This document shows positions 39,838 to 48,777 of a stretch of 64,000 nt of DNA, in pieces. Below the pieces are notes generated by a model that saw only the letters and a list, made by a program, of their open reading frames with translations, was not told the DNA's origin and ran no database searches. Within the stretch, counting starts at the first letter, position 1; each line of letters begins with the position of its first letter. Location of the stretch: assembly GCA_014651175.1 (NCBI GenBank), contig BMWJ01000013.1, positions 62,001 to 126,000 of the forward strand, read 5' to 3'. Made by a program: the position numbers and the translations under genes. The stretch is from Streptomyces clavifer (GTDB taxonomy: Bacteria > Actinomycetota > Actinomycetes > Streptomycetales > Streptomycetaceae).

Positions 39838-42087
39838 TCAGTGGGGTCCGCCCGTCCGACGCAGGTCGGCGACCCGGCGGTACAGGTCCGCCGCTTCCGC
39901 GCGGCGGCCCAGCTGCTCCAGGCAGTGCGCCTCGTCGTTGCGGCCGGCGAGGGTGTCGGGGTGGCCGGCGCCCAGGGTCCGTTCGCGGGCCTCGGCGACC
40001 TTCCGGTACTCGGTGAGGGCCTCGGCCCAGCGCCCGAGCCAGCCGAGGCCGACGGCGACCTCCCGGCGGCTGAGGAGCGTGTCGGGGTGGTCGGGGCCCA
40101 GGACGCGCTCGCGGATCGCCCACACGTCGCGGGACTCGACGAGGGCTTCCTCCCAGCGGGCCATCCGCCCGAGGTTGACGCCGAGGCCGTGACGGGCGCG
40201 CAGGGTCTCCGGATCGGCGGGCCCGTCGACCCGGGTGCGGTCCTCGGCCAGCAGCCGGTACAGCTCCAGGGCCTCGGCACTGCGGCCGAGCCTGCCGAGA
40301 CTGATGCCGACCTCGTAGCGCGCGGACAGGGTGTCGGGGTGGTCGGCGCCGACCACTGCGGCGCGGGCCTGTGCGACCTCGCGGTACGTCTGCAGGGCCT
40401 CGGGCCAGCGGCCCAGCTGCCCGAGCGTGTACGCCACCTCGTAGAGGGTGGCCAGGGTGTCCGGGTGCGTCGCCCCGAGGAGTCGGCCGCGGGCGTCCGC
40501 CACCTCGCGGGCCATCCGGTACGAGTCCTCGACGCGCCCCAGCCTGCTGAGGTTGTAGGCCAGGTTGTGACGACAGCGCAGGGTGTCCGGGTGGTCCGTG
40601 CCCATGGAGCGCTCGCGGGAGGCGAGCACGGCGGCGTACACCTGGTGGGCCTCGAAGTGCCGGCCGAGCTGGCCCAGGACGTACGCCGTCTCCTGGCGGG
40701 CCGCGAGGGTCTCGGGGTGGTCGGGGCCCAGGGATCGCCCGCGGCCCTCGGCGACCTGTCCGAAGGCGTGCAGCGCGTCGGCCGCCCGTCCGGTGCGGCT
40801 GAGGGTGAACCCGACCTCGTACAGGCTGGCGAGGGTGTCGGGGTGGTCGGGGCCGAGGGCCTGTTCGCGCTTCTCCGCGACCGACCGGTGCACCTCCCCG
40901 GCTTCCTCCCAGTGGCCCAGACGTGCCAGGTTCAGTCCGGCGCTGTGCCGGCCGGCGAGGGTGGCGAGCAGCTCGGGCGACGGGGCGGGGGGCGGGTGCG
41001 CGGCGGACGGGGCGCCGGGAAGGGACAACAGCCCGGTCCCGGTCGTCCACGCCCCGGTCAGGCCCGCCGAGTGGTCGACCGGCGCGTCGACGCGGAACGC
41101 CGCGCCGGTCACCTTGTGCCCGGTGGTCATGTTGCGGGTCCAGGCCGGCAGTTGCGGTGTCCGGGAGACGGCCGGCCTGCCGGGGTGCAGGACGGGGACG
41201 GGCGGGGCGAGCCGGAGCAGCCCGCCGGGTTGTTCGCCGGTGCGGCCGAGGGCGATGCGCCGGCGGAGGTCGCTCGCGTCGGCGGGCCGCTCCTCGGGCG
41301 TCTTTGCCAGCAGGTCCAGGACGACCCGGTCGAAGAACCCGGGCAGTTCGGCGCGGTGGGTGCGCAGCGGTTCGGGCTGCGTGTCACGGTGTCCGACGAG
41401 GACCGCCCAGGCGTCGTCGAGGTCGAACGGCGGTACGCCCGTGGCGATCTCGTACAGGACGCAGCCCAGCGAGTAGAGGTCGCTGCGGTGGTCGACCTCA
41501 CTGCCGCTGATCTGCTCGGGAGACATGTAGTGCGGGGTGCCCATGGCGATCCCGGTGCCGGTGAGCCGTGAGGTGAAGCCGATGTCGCGGCCCAGCCGGG
41601 CTATGCCGAAATCGCAGATCTTCACCGTGCCGTCGTCGAGGCGCATGATGTTGGCCGGCTTGAGGTCCCGGTGCACGATGCCCTGCTGGTGGGTGTAGCC
41701 GAGGGCGTCGGCGACCTGTTCCGCGATGTCGACGACATCGGGCACCGGCAGAGGGTGCTGCTTGTTGTCCTCCAGGAGCTCGCTGAGGTTGCGTCCCTCC
41801 AGGAGCTCCATGACGAGGTAGAGGACGCCTTCGGACTCGCCGAAGTCGTGGACGACGGTGACGCCCCGGTGCTGGAGCGCCGCGGCCACCCGGGCCTCGC
41901 GACGGAAGCGCTCACGCAGGATGCGGGTGAACTCCTGGTCGTGCTGGGGCCCCATTGGTTTGAGGCACTTGACGGCGACCTGCCGTCCCAGCGCTTCGTC
42001 GCGGGCACGCCACACCTCGCCCATGCCGCCCCGCCCGATCAGATCGAGCAGCCGGTACCGGCTCTGGATCAGCCTGGTCTCCGCCAT
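39838..42087 (-). CDS. Soluble Ser/Thr protein kinase with C-terminal TPR array
   Basis: The 749-residue protein has a PknB-type kinase domain (about 11-270): glycine loop IGRGGMGEVW, ATP lysine in VAVKCL, catalytic HRDLKPANIM, DFGIARLG and GTPHYMSPEQISG. A Pro/Gly-rich linker (about 290-390) has no transmembrane helix. From about 395, eight 42-residue TPRs plus a partial ninth follow the kinesin-light-chain-like pattern with ALGPDHPDTL in most repeats. It probably phosphorylates or scaffolds partner proteins in the cytoplasm. Most Streptomyces kinases of this type carry a membrane helix and sensor domain, so the soluble TPR form is less common. No phosphatase is adjacent. Confidence 0.9.
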   Translation of the reverse strand: MAETRLIQSRYRLLDLIGRGGMGEVWRARDEALGRQVAVKCLKPMGPQHDQEFTRILRERFRREARVAAALQHRGVTVVHDFGESEGVLYLVMELLEGRNLSELLEDNKQHPLPVPDVVDIAEQVADALGYTHQQGIVHRDLKPANIMRLDDGTVKICDFGIARLGRDIGFTSRLTGTGIAMGTPHYMSPEQISGSEVDHRSDLYSLGCVLYEIATGVPPFDLDDAWAVLVGHRDTQPEPLRTHRAELPGFFDRVVLDLLAKTPEERPADASDLRRRIALGRTGEQPGGLLRLAPPVPVLHPGRPAVSRTPQLPAWTRNMTTGHKVTGAAFRVDAPVDHSAGLTGAWTTGTGLLSLPGAPSAAHPPPAPSPELLATLAGRHSAGLNLARLGHWEEAGEVHRSVAEKREQALGPDHPDTLASLYEVGFTLSRTGRAADALHAFGQVAEGRGRSLGPDHPETLAARQETAYVLGQLGRHFEAHQVYAAVLASRERSMGTDHPDTLRCRHNLAYNLSRLGRVEDSYRMAREVADARGRLLGATHPDTLATLYEVAYTLGQLGRWPEALQTYREVAQARAAVVGADHPDTLSARYEVGISLGRLGRSAEALELYRLLAEDRTRVDGPADPETLRARHGLGVNLGRMARWEEALVESRDVWAIRERVLGPDHPDTLLSRREVAVGLGWLGRWAEALTEYRKVAEARERTLGAGHPDTLAGRNDEAHCLEQLGRRAEAADLYRRVADLRRTGGPH

Positions 42088-42477
42088 CGCCTGCTGTCGC
42101 CCCCGTCGCTTCGCCCGTTGCTGCGCCCTCCCCGGCCCGTCCAGTATGGCGGCCTGTCTGCGGAGTTTGTACGGGGCGGGACGGCTGCCCGGGCGAGTCG
42201 TCCCGCCCCGTTCACCGTGTACCCGGGTGGCAGGCACCTGCGGAGACGGGCGGGAATGCGGCGCAGGGCGGGGCCGATGGTGCGCAGGCGGCGGTCGACG
42301 GTCCCCGGGGGCTTCCCCGCCCCGCCGTACGGCTCATGGGCGTACGGGGGCGGGGAGGCGGAGACGGGTGCCGCCGCGGGGCGAACCGCCGCACCGGGGC
42401 CGCGACCCCCGCGCACCCCGGGACTCCGACCGGACCGTGGTGCCGTCCCGGACCGGGCCGGCCCGTCCTTGGCCGGA
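42088..42477. other. Intergenic region, no gene seen
   Basis: About 390 GC-rich bases between the kinase start and the methyltransferase end. Short partial inverted repeats around GTACGG occur near 42330-42350, but no convincing gene, promoter or terminator can be named. Confidence 0.45.
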
Positions 42478-43635
42478 TCAGCGCTTGACGGCCCGCAGCA
42501 CCACGAACTTCGGGTCGCCGGCCACGGTGGTGCAGTTGCCGAACGTCCGGCGCAGCTGCGTGTGGTAGCCGAGGTGCCGGTTGCCGACGACCCACAGCTC
42601 GCCGCCCTGACGCAGCGCGGTGCGCGCTCCGTGGAACATGTTCCGGGCCGTGGCGTCCGAGACCGCCTGGTGGGAGTGGAACGGCGGGTTGCTGAGGACG
42701 AGGTCCACGCTCCCCGCGGGCAGGTCCGCCGTCCCGTCCCCGACCAGGAACTCCGCCTCGGCGCCCGGGCCCGCGTTGGCCCGGTACGTCGCCTCCGCCG
42801 AGGCCACCGCCTGGTACGACTCGTCGATGAAGGTGACGGAGGCCTCGGGGTTGGCGAGGGCCGCGGACACCCCGAGGACGCCGTTCCCGCAGCCGAGGTC
42901 GACGACGCGGTCCGCGCCGGTCCGCCCGGGCAGGTGCTTCAGGAAGAAGCGGGTGCCGACGTCGAGTCGCTCCGCGCAGAAGATCCCGGCGTGGTTGGTG
43001 ACGGTCCGGCCGGAGACGGCGCCGACGTCGTCGGGCAGCTCGTAGCGGTAGGGCCAAGGGCTGGGGCTCCTGGGCAGCGCCGGATCGGGGGTGCAGAAGA
43101 TGAGCCGGGCCTTCTTGACCGCCAGCGAGGTGCGGGTGGGGCCGATGATCCGCTCGAAGAGCTTGAGGGTGGAGGTGTGGATCTCCTTGACCATGCCGGT
43201 GCCGATGACGACGGTCCCGGCGTGGACGGCCGGTGCGATCCGGTGCAGCTGGTCCTCGAGGAGCGCGAGGCTCTTGGGCACCCGTACGAGCAGCACGTCG
43301 ACGCGCTCCGGCGGGGTGTCGCGCACCGACAGCATGCGCACGGAGTCCGGGCCGGCGCCGTTGCGGACCAGGTTGGCAGCGGTGGCGCGCTGGGCGAGAT
43401 ACGAGTCGGTGATCTGTACGGGGTGGTGTTCCGCCAGCACCGTGGTCAGGGCGCCCCAGCGGTCGCCGACCACGGCCACGGTGCCGGACAGCGCGACCGG
43501 TTCGCTGTCCTCCGCCCCCTCCAGCCGGCGCAGCAGGTACTCGTCGGCGGCATCCCACGCACGGAACGGGTCGCGCGGGTCCTCGGGAAATCGGGCGAGA
43601 TCGAATCCGCCCTGTGACGTCGTCAAACGGTTCAT
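42478..43635 (-). CDS. RlmG/RsmC-type rRNA (guanine-N2-)-methyltransferase
   Basis: The 385-residue protein has the two-domain architecture of the RlmG/RsmC family. The degenerate N-terminal methyltransferase-like domain (about 30-190) is followed by the active C-terminal domain with SAM motif RVVDLGCGNGVLGVSAALANP and catalytic NPPF in LVLSNPPFHSHQAVSD. The NPPFH context and length are closest to RlmG (23S m2G1835), so it probably modifies 23S rRNA; RsmC-type activity is the alternative. The ATG at 43635 is the first start of the frame. Confidence 0.85.
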   Translation of the reverse strand: MNRLTTSQGGFDLARFPEDPRDPFRAWDAADEYLLRRLEGAEDSEPVALSGTVAVVGDRWGALTTVLAEHHPVQITDSYLAQRATAANLVRNGAGPDSVRMLSVRDTPPERVDVLLVRVPKSLALLEDQLHRIAPAVHAGTVVIGTGMVKEIHTSTLKLFERIIGPTRTSLAVKKARLIFCTPDPALPRSPSPWPYRYELPDDVGAVSGRTVTNHAGIFCAERLDVGTRFFLKHLPGRTGADRVVDLGCGNGVLGVSAALANPEASVTFIDESYQAVASAEATYRANAGPGAEAEFLVGDGTADLPAGSVDLVLSNPPFHSHQAVSDATARNMFHGARTALRQGGELWVVGNRHLGYHTQLRRTFGNCTTVAGDPKFVVLRAVKR

Positions 43636-43658
43636 ATTGCGTTCAGGCTAACCGAGTG

Positions 43659-43685
43659 GCGGGGAGCGTCCCGCACGCTCCCCGC
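43659..43685 (-). terminator. Terminator hairpin after the small ORF
   Basis: GCGGGGAGCGT (43659-43669) pairs perfectly with 43675-43685 over a five-base loop, between the end of the 70-codon gene and the start of the methyltransferase gene. Confidence 0.75.
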
Positions 43686-43694
43686 CCGCGGGTC

Positions 43695-43907
43695 CTACGG
43701 AAGCCGCTTGTCCATGGCCGACCGGCCCTCCTCGGCCAGCCGGCGCCGTGCCCACTCCAGGGTCTCCGGGGTCAGGTCCCGCCCGGAGGCGAGCACCAGA
43801 TCCTCCGCCGTGGGCCGATCGTTGGCTCCGGTGTGCAGCAGACGGTCGGGAGTCACCCCCTGCTCCTCCGGCACGCGTGCGGATACGGATTCGGACTCTT
43901 CGCTCAT
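43695..43907 (-). CDS. Small conserved hypothetical protein
   Basis: A 70-residue, strongly charged protein (MSEESESVSARVPEEQG at the start, then LVLASGRDLTPETLEWARRRLAEEGRSA). It has a predicted amphipathic C-terminal helix and no cysteines or membrane segment. A perfect GAGGAGG ribosome site just before the ATG and the following terminator support it as a real gene. The function is unknown. Confidence 0.75.
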   Translation of the reverse strand: MSEESESVSARVPEEQGVTPDRLLHTGANDRPTAEDLVLASGRDLTPETLEWARRRLAEEGRSAMDKRLP

Positions 43908-44152
43908 GCCGCCTCCTCGTCCTTGCCGCAATTCTCGCGCCGGGACGGCATCGCCGCATCCGTTGCCGGGAGCGCTCACGCCGGGGCGTCACTTGACTTG
44001 CACATGATAAATACGCAACGTTCACACGACGGGCACCGTACGTGTGGAAGGCTCCCGGCTGACCAGACATCACTCGGCCACATCGGTACCGCTCCCCCCA
44101 CGCACCCGGTGGCGGCGGCGCGGTCTCCGCTGCTCCGGAGAGGACACCCCCC

Positions 44153-44980
44153 ATGTCCAGTCGTCGCCGTTTCTACGCGCGTCCACTACTGGCCACTGCC
44201 GCCTCGATCGCCGTGCTCACGGGCGTCGCGTCCACCGCGCCCGCGGCAACCCCAGCGGCCCCTGCCGCCACCGCCACGGCCTCCGTCACCGCCCTCGACG
44301 ACACCTACTACCAGGGCGCCCTGGGCAAGACCGGTACGGCGCTCAAGAGCTCGCTGCACACGATCATCAGCAAGCAGACCAAGCTCTCCTACAGCCAGGT
44401 CTGGGAGGCACTCAAGAAGACCGACGAGGACCCGTCCAACTCCTCCAACGTGGTCCTACTCTACACCGGCCGCTCCCAGTCGAAGAGCAGCACCGGCGGC
44501 AACACGGGCCAGTGGAACCGGGAGCACGTCTGGGCCAAGTCGCACGGCGACTTCGGCACCTCGACCGGCCCCGGCACGGACATCCACCACCTGCGCCCCA
44601 CCGACGTCCAGGTCAACTCCATCCGGGGCAACAAGGACTTCGACAACGGCGGCGGCGCGGTGTCGGGTGCGCCGGGCAACTACACCGACAGCGACTCCTT
44701 CGAACCGCGCGACGCGGTCAAGGGCGACGTCGCCCGGATGATCCTCTACATGGCGGTGCGGTACGAGGGCGGCGACTCCTTCGCCGACCTCGAACCGAAC
44801 AACAACGTGAACAACGGCTCGGCGCCGTACATCGGACGGCTCTCCGTGCTGAAGCAGTGGAGCCAGGAGGACCCGCCGGACAGTTTCGAGCGGAAGCGCA
44901 ACGACGTCATATTCGACCAGTACCAGCACAACAGGAACCCGTTCATCGACCACCCGGAGTGGGTCGAGGCCATCTGGTAG
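44153..44980 (+). CDS. Secreted endonuclease I family nuclease
   Basis: The 275-residue protein has a signal peptide (about 1-34) and the endonuclease I/NucM fold of beta-beta-alpha-metal nucleases. The catalytic region is WNREHVWAKSHG and DIHHLRPTDVQVNSIRGNKDFD, with further conserved GDVARMILYMAVRY and the C-terminal DHPEWVEAIW. It would degrade extracellular DNA or RNA, probably for phosphate or nucleotide scavenging. GGAGAGGACA precedes the ATG at 44153. Imperfect inverted repeats, including a 9-bp GAGCCCGGC/GCCGGGCTC pair, separate it from the convergent glutaminase gene. Confidence 0.9.
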   Translation: MSSRRRFYARPLLATAASIAVLTGVASTAPAATPAAPAATATASVTALDDTYYQGALGKTGTALKSSLHTIISKQTKLSYSQVWEALKKTDEDPSNSSNVVLLYTGRSQSKSSTGGNTGQWNREHVWAKSHGDFGTSTGPGTDIHHLRPTDVQVNSIRGNKDFDNGGGAVSGAPGNYTDSDSFEPRDAVKGDVARMILYMAVRYEGGDSFADLEPNNNVNNGSAPYIGRLSVLKQWSQEDPPDSFERKRNDVIFDQYQHNRNPFIDHPEWVEAIW

Positions 44981-45067
44981 CCGGACCCTCCGTACGGCAG
45001 GAGCCCGGCCGGTCCGGCCCTCCGTGAGGGAGACGGGCTCAGCCGGGCTCTCCGCACCGCGGGAGAC

Positions 45068-46420
45068 TCAGCCCGGACCGGCCAGGGCCTGCGCACAGCG
45101 TTCGACGGCCTCCTCGCGGGAGCCGTAGCGCGGCAGGTCCCGGCCGGTTCGCTCCCGGACGAGGTCCGAGGGGCCCAGCCGGTCGCCCGGGTCGACGACG
45201 GCCGCGCGCCGCCCGTCCGCGACGAGGCGGGCCAGACCGGCGTGCAGCAGCTCCAGGGCCACGGAGTCGACTCCTGTCACCTCGCGCAGGTCGAGCACGA
45301 CCGAACCCGTCCGTTCCGCTCCCGACTCGTCCAGGGCGTACAGCACGCGCTCGGCAGCGGTGAAGTCCAGTGCGCCCTGGGCCGCGACGATGCCGACCCG
45401 CTCGCGCAGGGCACGCTCCCGCCGGCCCGCGGGGGCGGAGGGCAGCACGTCGGCGGTGGTGGCCAGCGTGACCGTGGAGCCCGGCAGGGCCGGGTTCCTC
45501 ATGAGGTGGAGCCCGTACCGCTCCGACAGTGCGCCGAGCGCCGCACGTCCGCGTACCGAGGTACCGGCCGGGTCCAGCGGCGGGCTGTAGGCGGCCAGGC
45601 CGAAGCGGGCCGGCCCCGCGGCGATCAGACCGCCCGACACCCCGCTCTTGGCCGGCAGCCCGACCCGCAGCAGCCATTCGCCCGAGCCGTTGTACATGCC
45701 GCACGTGGCCATGACCGAGAGCACCTGCGCCGCGACCTCCGCGGAGACGACGGTCTCGCCCGTGAGCGGGTTGACACCGCCGTACGCGAGGGTGGCGGCC
45801 ATCACGGCGAGGTCCACGGCGGTGACCCGCACCGCGCACTGCCGGAAGTACGTGTCCACGGCGGCCACCGGGTCCAGGTAGTCGGTGCCCGTGCTGCGGA
45901 TGAGATAGGCCAGCGCCCTGTTGCGGTCCCCGGTGGCGGCCTCGGAGGCGTACACCTCCTCGTCCACGTCCAGCAGGCGTCCGGCGAACCGGCTCAGGCA
46001 GGCCAGGATGCGGTCGAAGGCCGGTGACTCCGGAGTGTCGGGGACCAGGGCGGTGGTGACGATGGCACCGGCGTTGACCATGGCGTTGGCGGGCCGCCCC
46101 GTACCGGCTTCCAGGCTGATGGCGTTGAACGCCTCGCCGCTGGGCTCGGCACCCACCCAGCGGTCCACCTCGTCCAGGCCCACCGAGGACAGCGCGAGCG
46201 CGTAGACGAAGGGCTTGGAGACCGACTGCACGGTGAAGGGGGTGTCCGCCTCCCCCGCGCTGTAGCAGTGGCCGTCCATGCTGACGAGTGCCAGCCCGAA
46301 GTCGTCCGGGTCGGCTCTCGTCAACTGCGGGATGTAGTCGGCCTGTTCGCCGTCGCGCACATCGGCAAACCGGGCGTGCAGAGCACCCAGGGCATCATTC
46401 ACGGCTTCGGCCGCGTTCAT
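45068..46420 (-). CDS. glsA: Glutaminase A with C-terminal STAS domain
   Basis: Residues about 5-310 form a serine-dependent beta-lactamase-like glutaminase: SVSKPFVYALAL (nucleophile Ser and Lys), NAMVNAGAI, LAYLIRSTGTDYLDP, CGMYNGSGEW and GLPAKSGVSGG. It converts glutamine to glutamate and ammonia. Residues about 340-445 form a STAS-like domain (ALDFTAAERVLYALD, VVLDLREVTGVDSVALELLHAGLARLV), similar to anti-anti-sigma folds. The Asp/Ser position of STAS (VTGVDSVA) is present, so phospho-regulation is conceivable. The start at 46420 was preferred over a GTG at 46453, which would nearly touch the next gene's stop. It lies 40 bases after the DUF1269 gene on the same strand. Confidence 0.9.
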   Translation of the reverse strand: MNAAEAVNDALGALHARFADVRDGEQADYIPQLTRADPDDFGLALVSMDGHCYSAGEADTPFTVQSVSKPFVYALALSSVGLDEVDRWVGAEPSGEAFNAISLEAGTGRPANAMVNAGAIVTTALVPDTPESPAFDRILACLSRFAGRLLDVDEEVYASEAATGDRNRALAYLIRSTGTDYLDPVAAVDTYFRQCAVRVTAVDLAVMAATLAYGGVNPLTGETVVSAEVAAQVLSVMATCGMYNGSGEWLLRVGLPAKSGVSGGLIAAGPARFGLAAYSPPLDPAGTSVRGRAALGALSERYGLHLMRNPALPGSTVTLATTADVLPSAPAGRRERALRERVGIVAAQGALDFTAAERVLYALDESGAERTGSVVLDLREVTGVDSVALELLHAGLARLVADGRRAAVVDPGDRLGPSDLVRERTGRDLPRYGSREEAVERCAQALAGPG

Positions 46421-46460
46421 CCCGGCCCCACCAAGGAGGGGAAGCACGGCCACCGCGCGG

Positions 46461-46955
46461 TCATTCCGCGTCGTCGCCGAAGATGTCGCGGAGCTTGGCC
46501 TCGCGCCCGGTATCGAGGTTGCTGTGCAGCAGCTCGGCGCCGCCGCCGGGAAGCGACTCGCTGATCCGGCTCGGAACCTCGTCCATGGTCATCAGGAACA
46601 GCGCCGAAGTCCCCGGTGTCACCTTCTCCTTGACCTCGGCGATGAAGTCGTCGTCGATGCCGACATCCGCGAGCTTCCCGCCGAGCGCCCCGGCCGCGGC
46701 ACCGATGGCGGCGCCGAGCAGCGGCATCAGGAAGATGAGTCCGAAGAGCATCCCCCAGAACGTCCCGCTCAGCGCGCCCGCGCCGACCAGGTTGACCAGC
46801 TGCTTCGTCTTCGGCTTCGAGCGCTCGGCCGGCCAGGACACGACGGCGGCGTCGAGGATCTTGATCAGCCCCTCCTTCTGGAGGGACTTCAGTGACGTCT
46901 CCACCTTCTCGGCCCCGTCGGCCGAGTGGAATTTCCACACAGTGAGCGTGGACAT
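46461..46955 (-). CDS. DUF1269 family membrane-associated protein
   Basis: The 164-residue protein begins MSTLTVWKFHSADGAEK, has the family segment LIKILDAAVVSWPAERSKPKTKQ and two glycine-zipper-like hydrophobic stretches (GTFWGMLFGLIFLMPLLGAAIGAAAGAL, about 68-95). It ends with the conserved GTSALFLMTMDEVP and ELLHSNLD. The family is linked with stress responses in several bacteria but has no defined activity. A perfect GGAGGTG site lies six bases before the ATG. It is divergent from the baeRF3 gene, sharing a relatively AT-rich promoter region (46956-47090). Confidence 0.85.
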   Translation of the reverse strand: MSTLTVWKFHSADGAEKVETSLKSLQKEGLIKILDAAVVSWPAERSKPKTKQLVNLVGAGALSGTFWGMLFGLIFLMPLLGAAIGAAAGALGGKLADVGIDDDFIAEVKEKVTPGTSALFLMTMDEVPSRISESLPGGGAELLHSNLDTGREAKLRDIFGDDAE

Positions 46956-47090
46956 CGCGCGCACCTCCGAAAGAGAAAGAGATAATTCGCTCATATTAGA
47001 ATCAAAAGGTATGAATTGACTCGTCGAACGCCCCGCCTCACCTCAGGGCGGACCAAGCACCGCGGACCCCGAACCCTCCGGGAGGGAACG

Positions 47091-48206
47091 ATGGATACGG
47101 ACGCCCTGACCGCCGGCCTGTTGCAGGAGCTTCGAGCGACCAGGCCCTATCCGGCCCTGTCCCTGACGATGCCGACCCACCGCAGGGCACCGGACAACGC
47201 CCAGGACGCCGTACGGCTGCGCAACCTGGTGGCCGAGGCCGGCAACCGCCTGGAGGCGGACCCCCGGGTGAGCCGTGAGTCGCGCGCGGCCGTCAAGGCC
47301 CAGCTCGACCGTGCGGTCGCCGAGGTGGACCAGCGGCGCGCCCTGGACGCCCTGGTCATCCTCGCCGACGCCGACGAGTACCAGATCTGGCAACTGCCGC
47401 GCACCGCGCCCGAACGAGTGGTCCTGAGCGACACCTACCTCACCCGCAACCTGGTCGCGGCGAAAGCGGGGGCGCGGCCCTTCTGGGTCCTGAGCCTCTC
47501 CGCCGAACACGCGGCCCTGTGGTCGGGCACGAGCGAGGGCCTGCGTAAGGAGGGCACGGGCGGATTCCCGCTGACGGCCCCGCACGAGGAGCCCAACCCG
47601 CAGCGCGAGGAGCGGATCGGGGACACCCCGAGCACCTACAGCAGCGAGGACGCGCGCAACTTCCTCCGCACGGTCGACGAGAAGCTGCGCACGGTCCTGG
47701 CCACGGACCCCCGGCCGCTGTTCCTGGTCGGCCTCGCCCCCGCGCTCGCCCTGCTCGACGAGGTGGGAGAGAGCGCCGGGTCGGCCGTCGCCAGGGCCGC
47801 GAAGGGGACGACCGCCGAGACGACCGCACCCGAGCTGCTCAAGGAGCTGAACCCCGCCCTGGAGGACTGGCGCATGCAGGCCGCGGCCGGGATCCGGGGC
47901 AGGTTCGACAACGCCCTCAGCAGCCGCTCCTTCGCCGGCGGACTCGACGAGGTGTGGCTGGCCGTCCGGGAGGGCCGGGCGGGCCTGATCGCGGTCGAGG
48001 AGCACTTCGAGCAGACGGTCAGGGTCACCGACGGGCACCTGGAGCCGGTGGGCCCGGACGACACACCGGACACGGACGGCCAGATCCGCGAGGACATCGT
48101 CGACGAGCTCGTCGAGGCGGCGCTGGACAACGGCTGCGAGGTGTCCTTCGTGGCCGACGACTCCCTCGAGGGCCACGGGCGGATCGCCGCGGTCCTGCGG
48201 TTCTGA
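47091..48206 (+). CDS. Archaeo-eukaryotic release-factor-like protein (baeRF family 3)
   Basis: A 371-residue soluble protein with the bacterial release-factor-fold (baeRF3) plan: YPALSLTMPTHRRAPDNAQDAVRLRNLV, ALDALVILADADEYQIWQLP, ARPFWVLSLSAEHAALWSG, then FLRTVDEKLRTVLATDPRPLFLVG and the C-terminal VDELVEAALDNGCEVSFVADDSLEGHGRIAAVLRF. These proteins resemble eRF1/Pelota domains, so ribosome rescue or RNA binding is suspected, but no function is proven. A GGGAGGGAACG site precedes the ATG. It is divergent from a stress-type DUF1269 gene. Confidence 0.88.
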   Translation: MDTDALTAGLLQELRATRPYPALSLTMPTHRRAPDNAQDAVRLRNLVAEAGNRLEADPRVSRESRAAVKAQLDRAVAEVDQRRALDALVILADADEYQIWQLPRTAPERVVLSDTYLTRNLVAAKAGARPFWVLSLSAEHAALWSGTSEGLRKEGTGGFPLTAPHEEPNPQREERIGDTPSTYSSEDARNFLRTVDEKLRTVLATDPRPLFLVGLAPALALLDEVGESAGSAVARAAKGTTAETTAPELLKELNPALEDWRMQAAAGIRGRFDNALSSRSFAGGLDEVWLAVREGRAGLIAVEEHFEQTVRVTDGHLEPVGPDDTPDTDGQIREDIVDELVEAALDNGCEVSFVADDSLEGHGRIAAVLRF

Positions 48207-48318
48207 CCGCGTGTCCCTGCATGGGGATTATGTGAATAATGTTTAGGTTTGGCGCTCCGAAGTCGATCTCACCGGCTTGATCCCACTGGATCACGCCGTG
48301 AACGAAGGAGAGCCATTC

Positions 48319-48723
48319 ATGGACCGGTTCAGGCGCGCTTCGGCGGCGGCCCTGCTGACAGCGGTGGTGCTGGCCGGCGCGGTGGGCGGGGCCACGGCGT
48401 CGCCCGGGGTCCCCGCACCGCCGTCCGGGGCGAGCGGCGAGGACCTGTCGGCCCTGCCGGCCCTCTCCGCCCACGCGACCGCGCGCAGCGTCGGCGCCTG
48501 GGAGGAGTTCCGTGTCCACGGTTCCGCCCGGCACATCCGGCCCGGCACCCTGGTCACCCTCCAGCAGAAGCAGGGCGAGCGCTGGGTGTCCCTGCCCGCG
48601 AAGATGACGACCAGCAGCAGTGAGTACAGCCTGCGGGTGAAGCTGGGCATCAAGGGGGAGAACTCCCTCCGGATCGTCGGCGGCGGCGCCGTGTCTCCCG
48701 TCGTCCGCACGATCGTGGGCTGA
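48319..48723 (+). CDS. Small secreted hypothetical protein
   Basis: The 134-residue protein has a signal peptide (about 1-28, ending TASPG) followed by a beta-rich domain (RSVGAWEEFRVHGSARHIRPGTLVTLQQKQGERWVSL) of the immunoglobulin-like type often found in actinomycete secreted proteins. It has no cysteines and no catalytic motif. AAGGAG lies before the ATG. The function is unknown. Confidence 0.75.
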   Translation: MDRFRRASAAALLTAVVLAGAVGGATASPGVPAPPSGASGEDLSALPALSAHATARSVGAWEEFRVHGSARHIRPGTLVTLQQKQGERWVSLPAKMTTSSSEYSLRVKLGIKGENSLRIVGGGAVSPVVRTIVG

Positions 48724-48777
48724 CCGTCCGCCGGTCGGTGCGGTGCGTCGGGGAGACGCGGCCCCCGGCGCCCCGCA

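Noticed and set aside
42088-42477. A signal or small gene around the partly repeated GTACGG motifs
   Set aside because: The repeats are short and irregular and the frames have no protein-like content.
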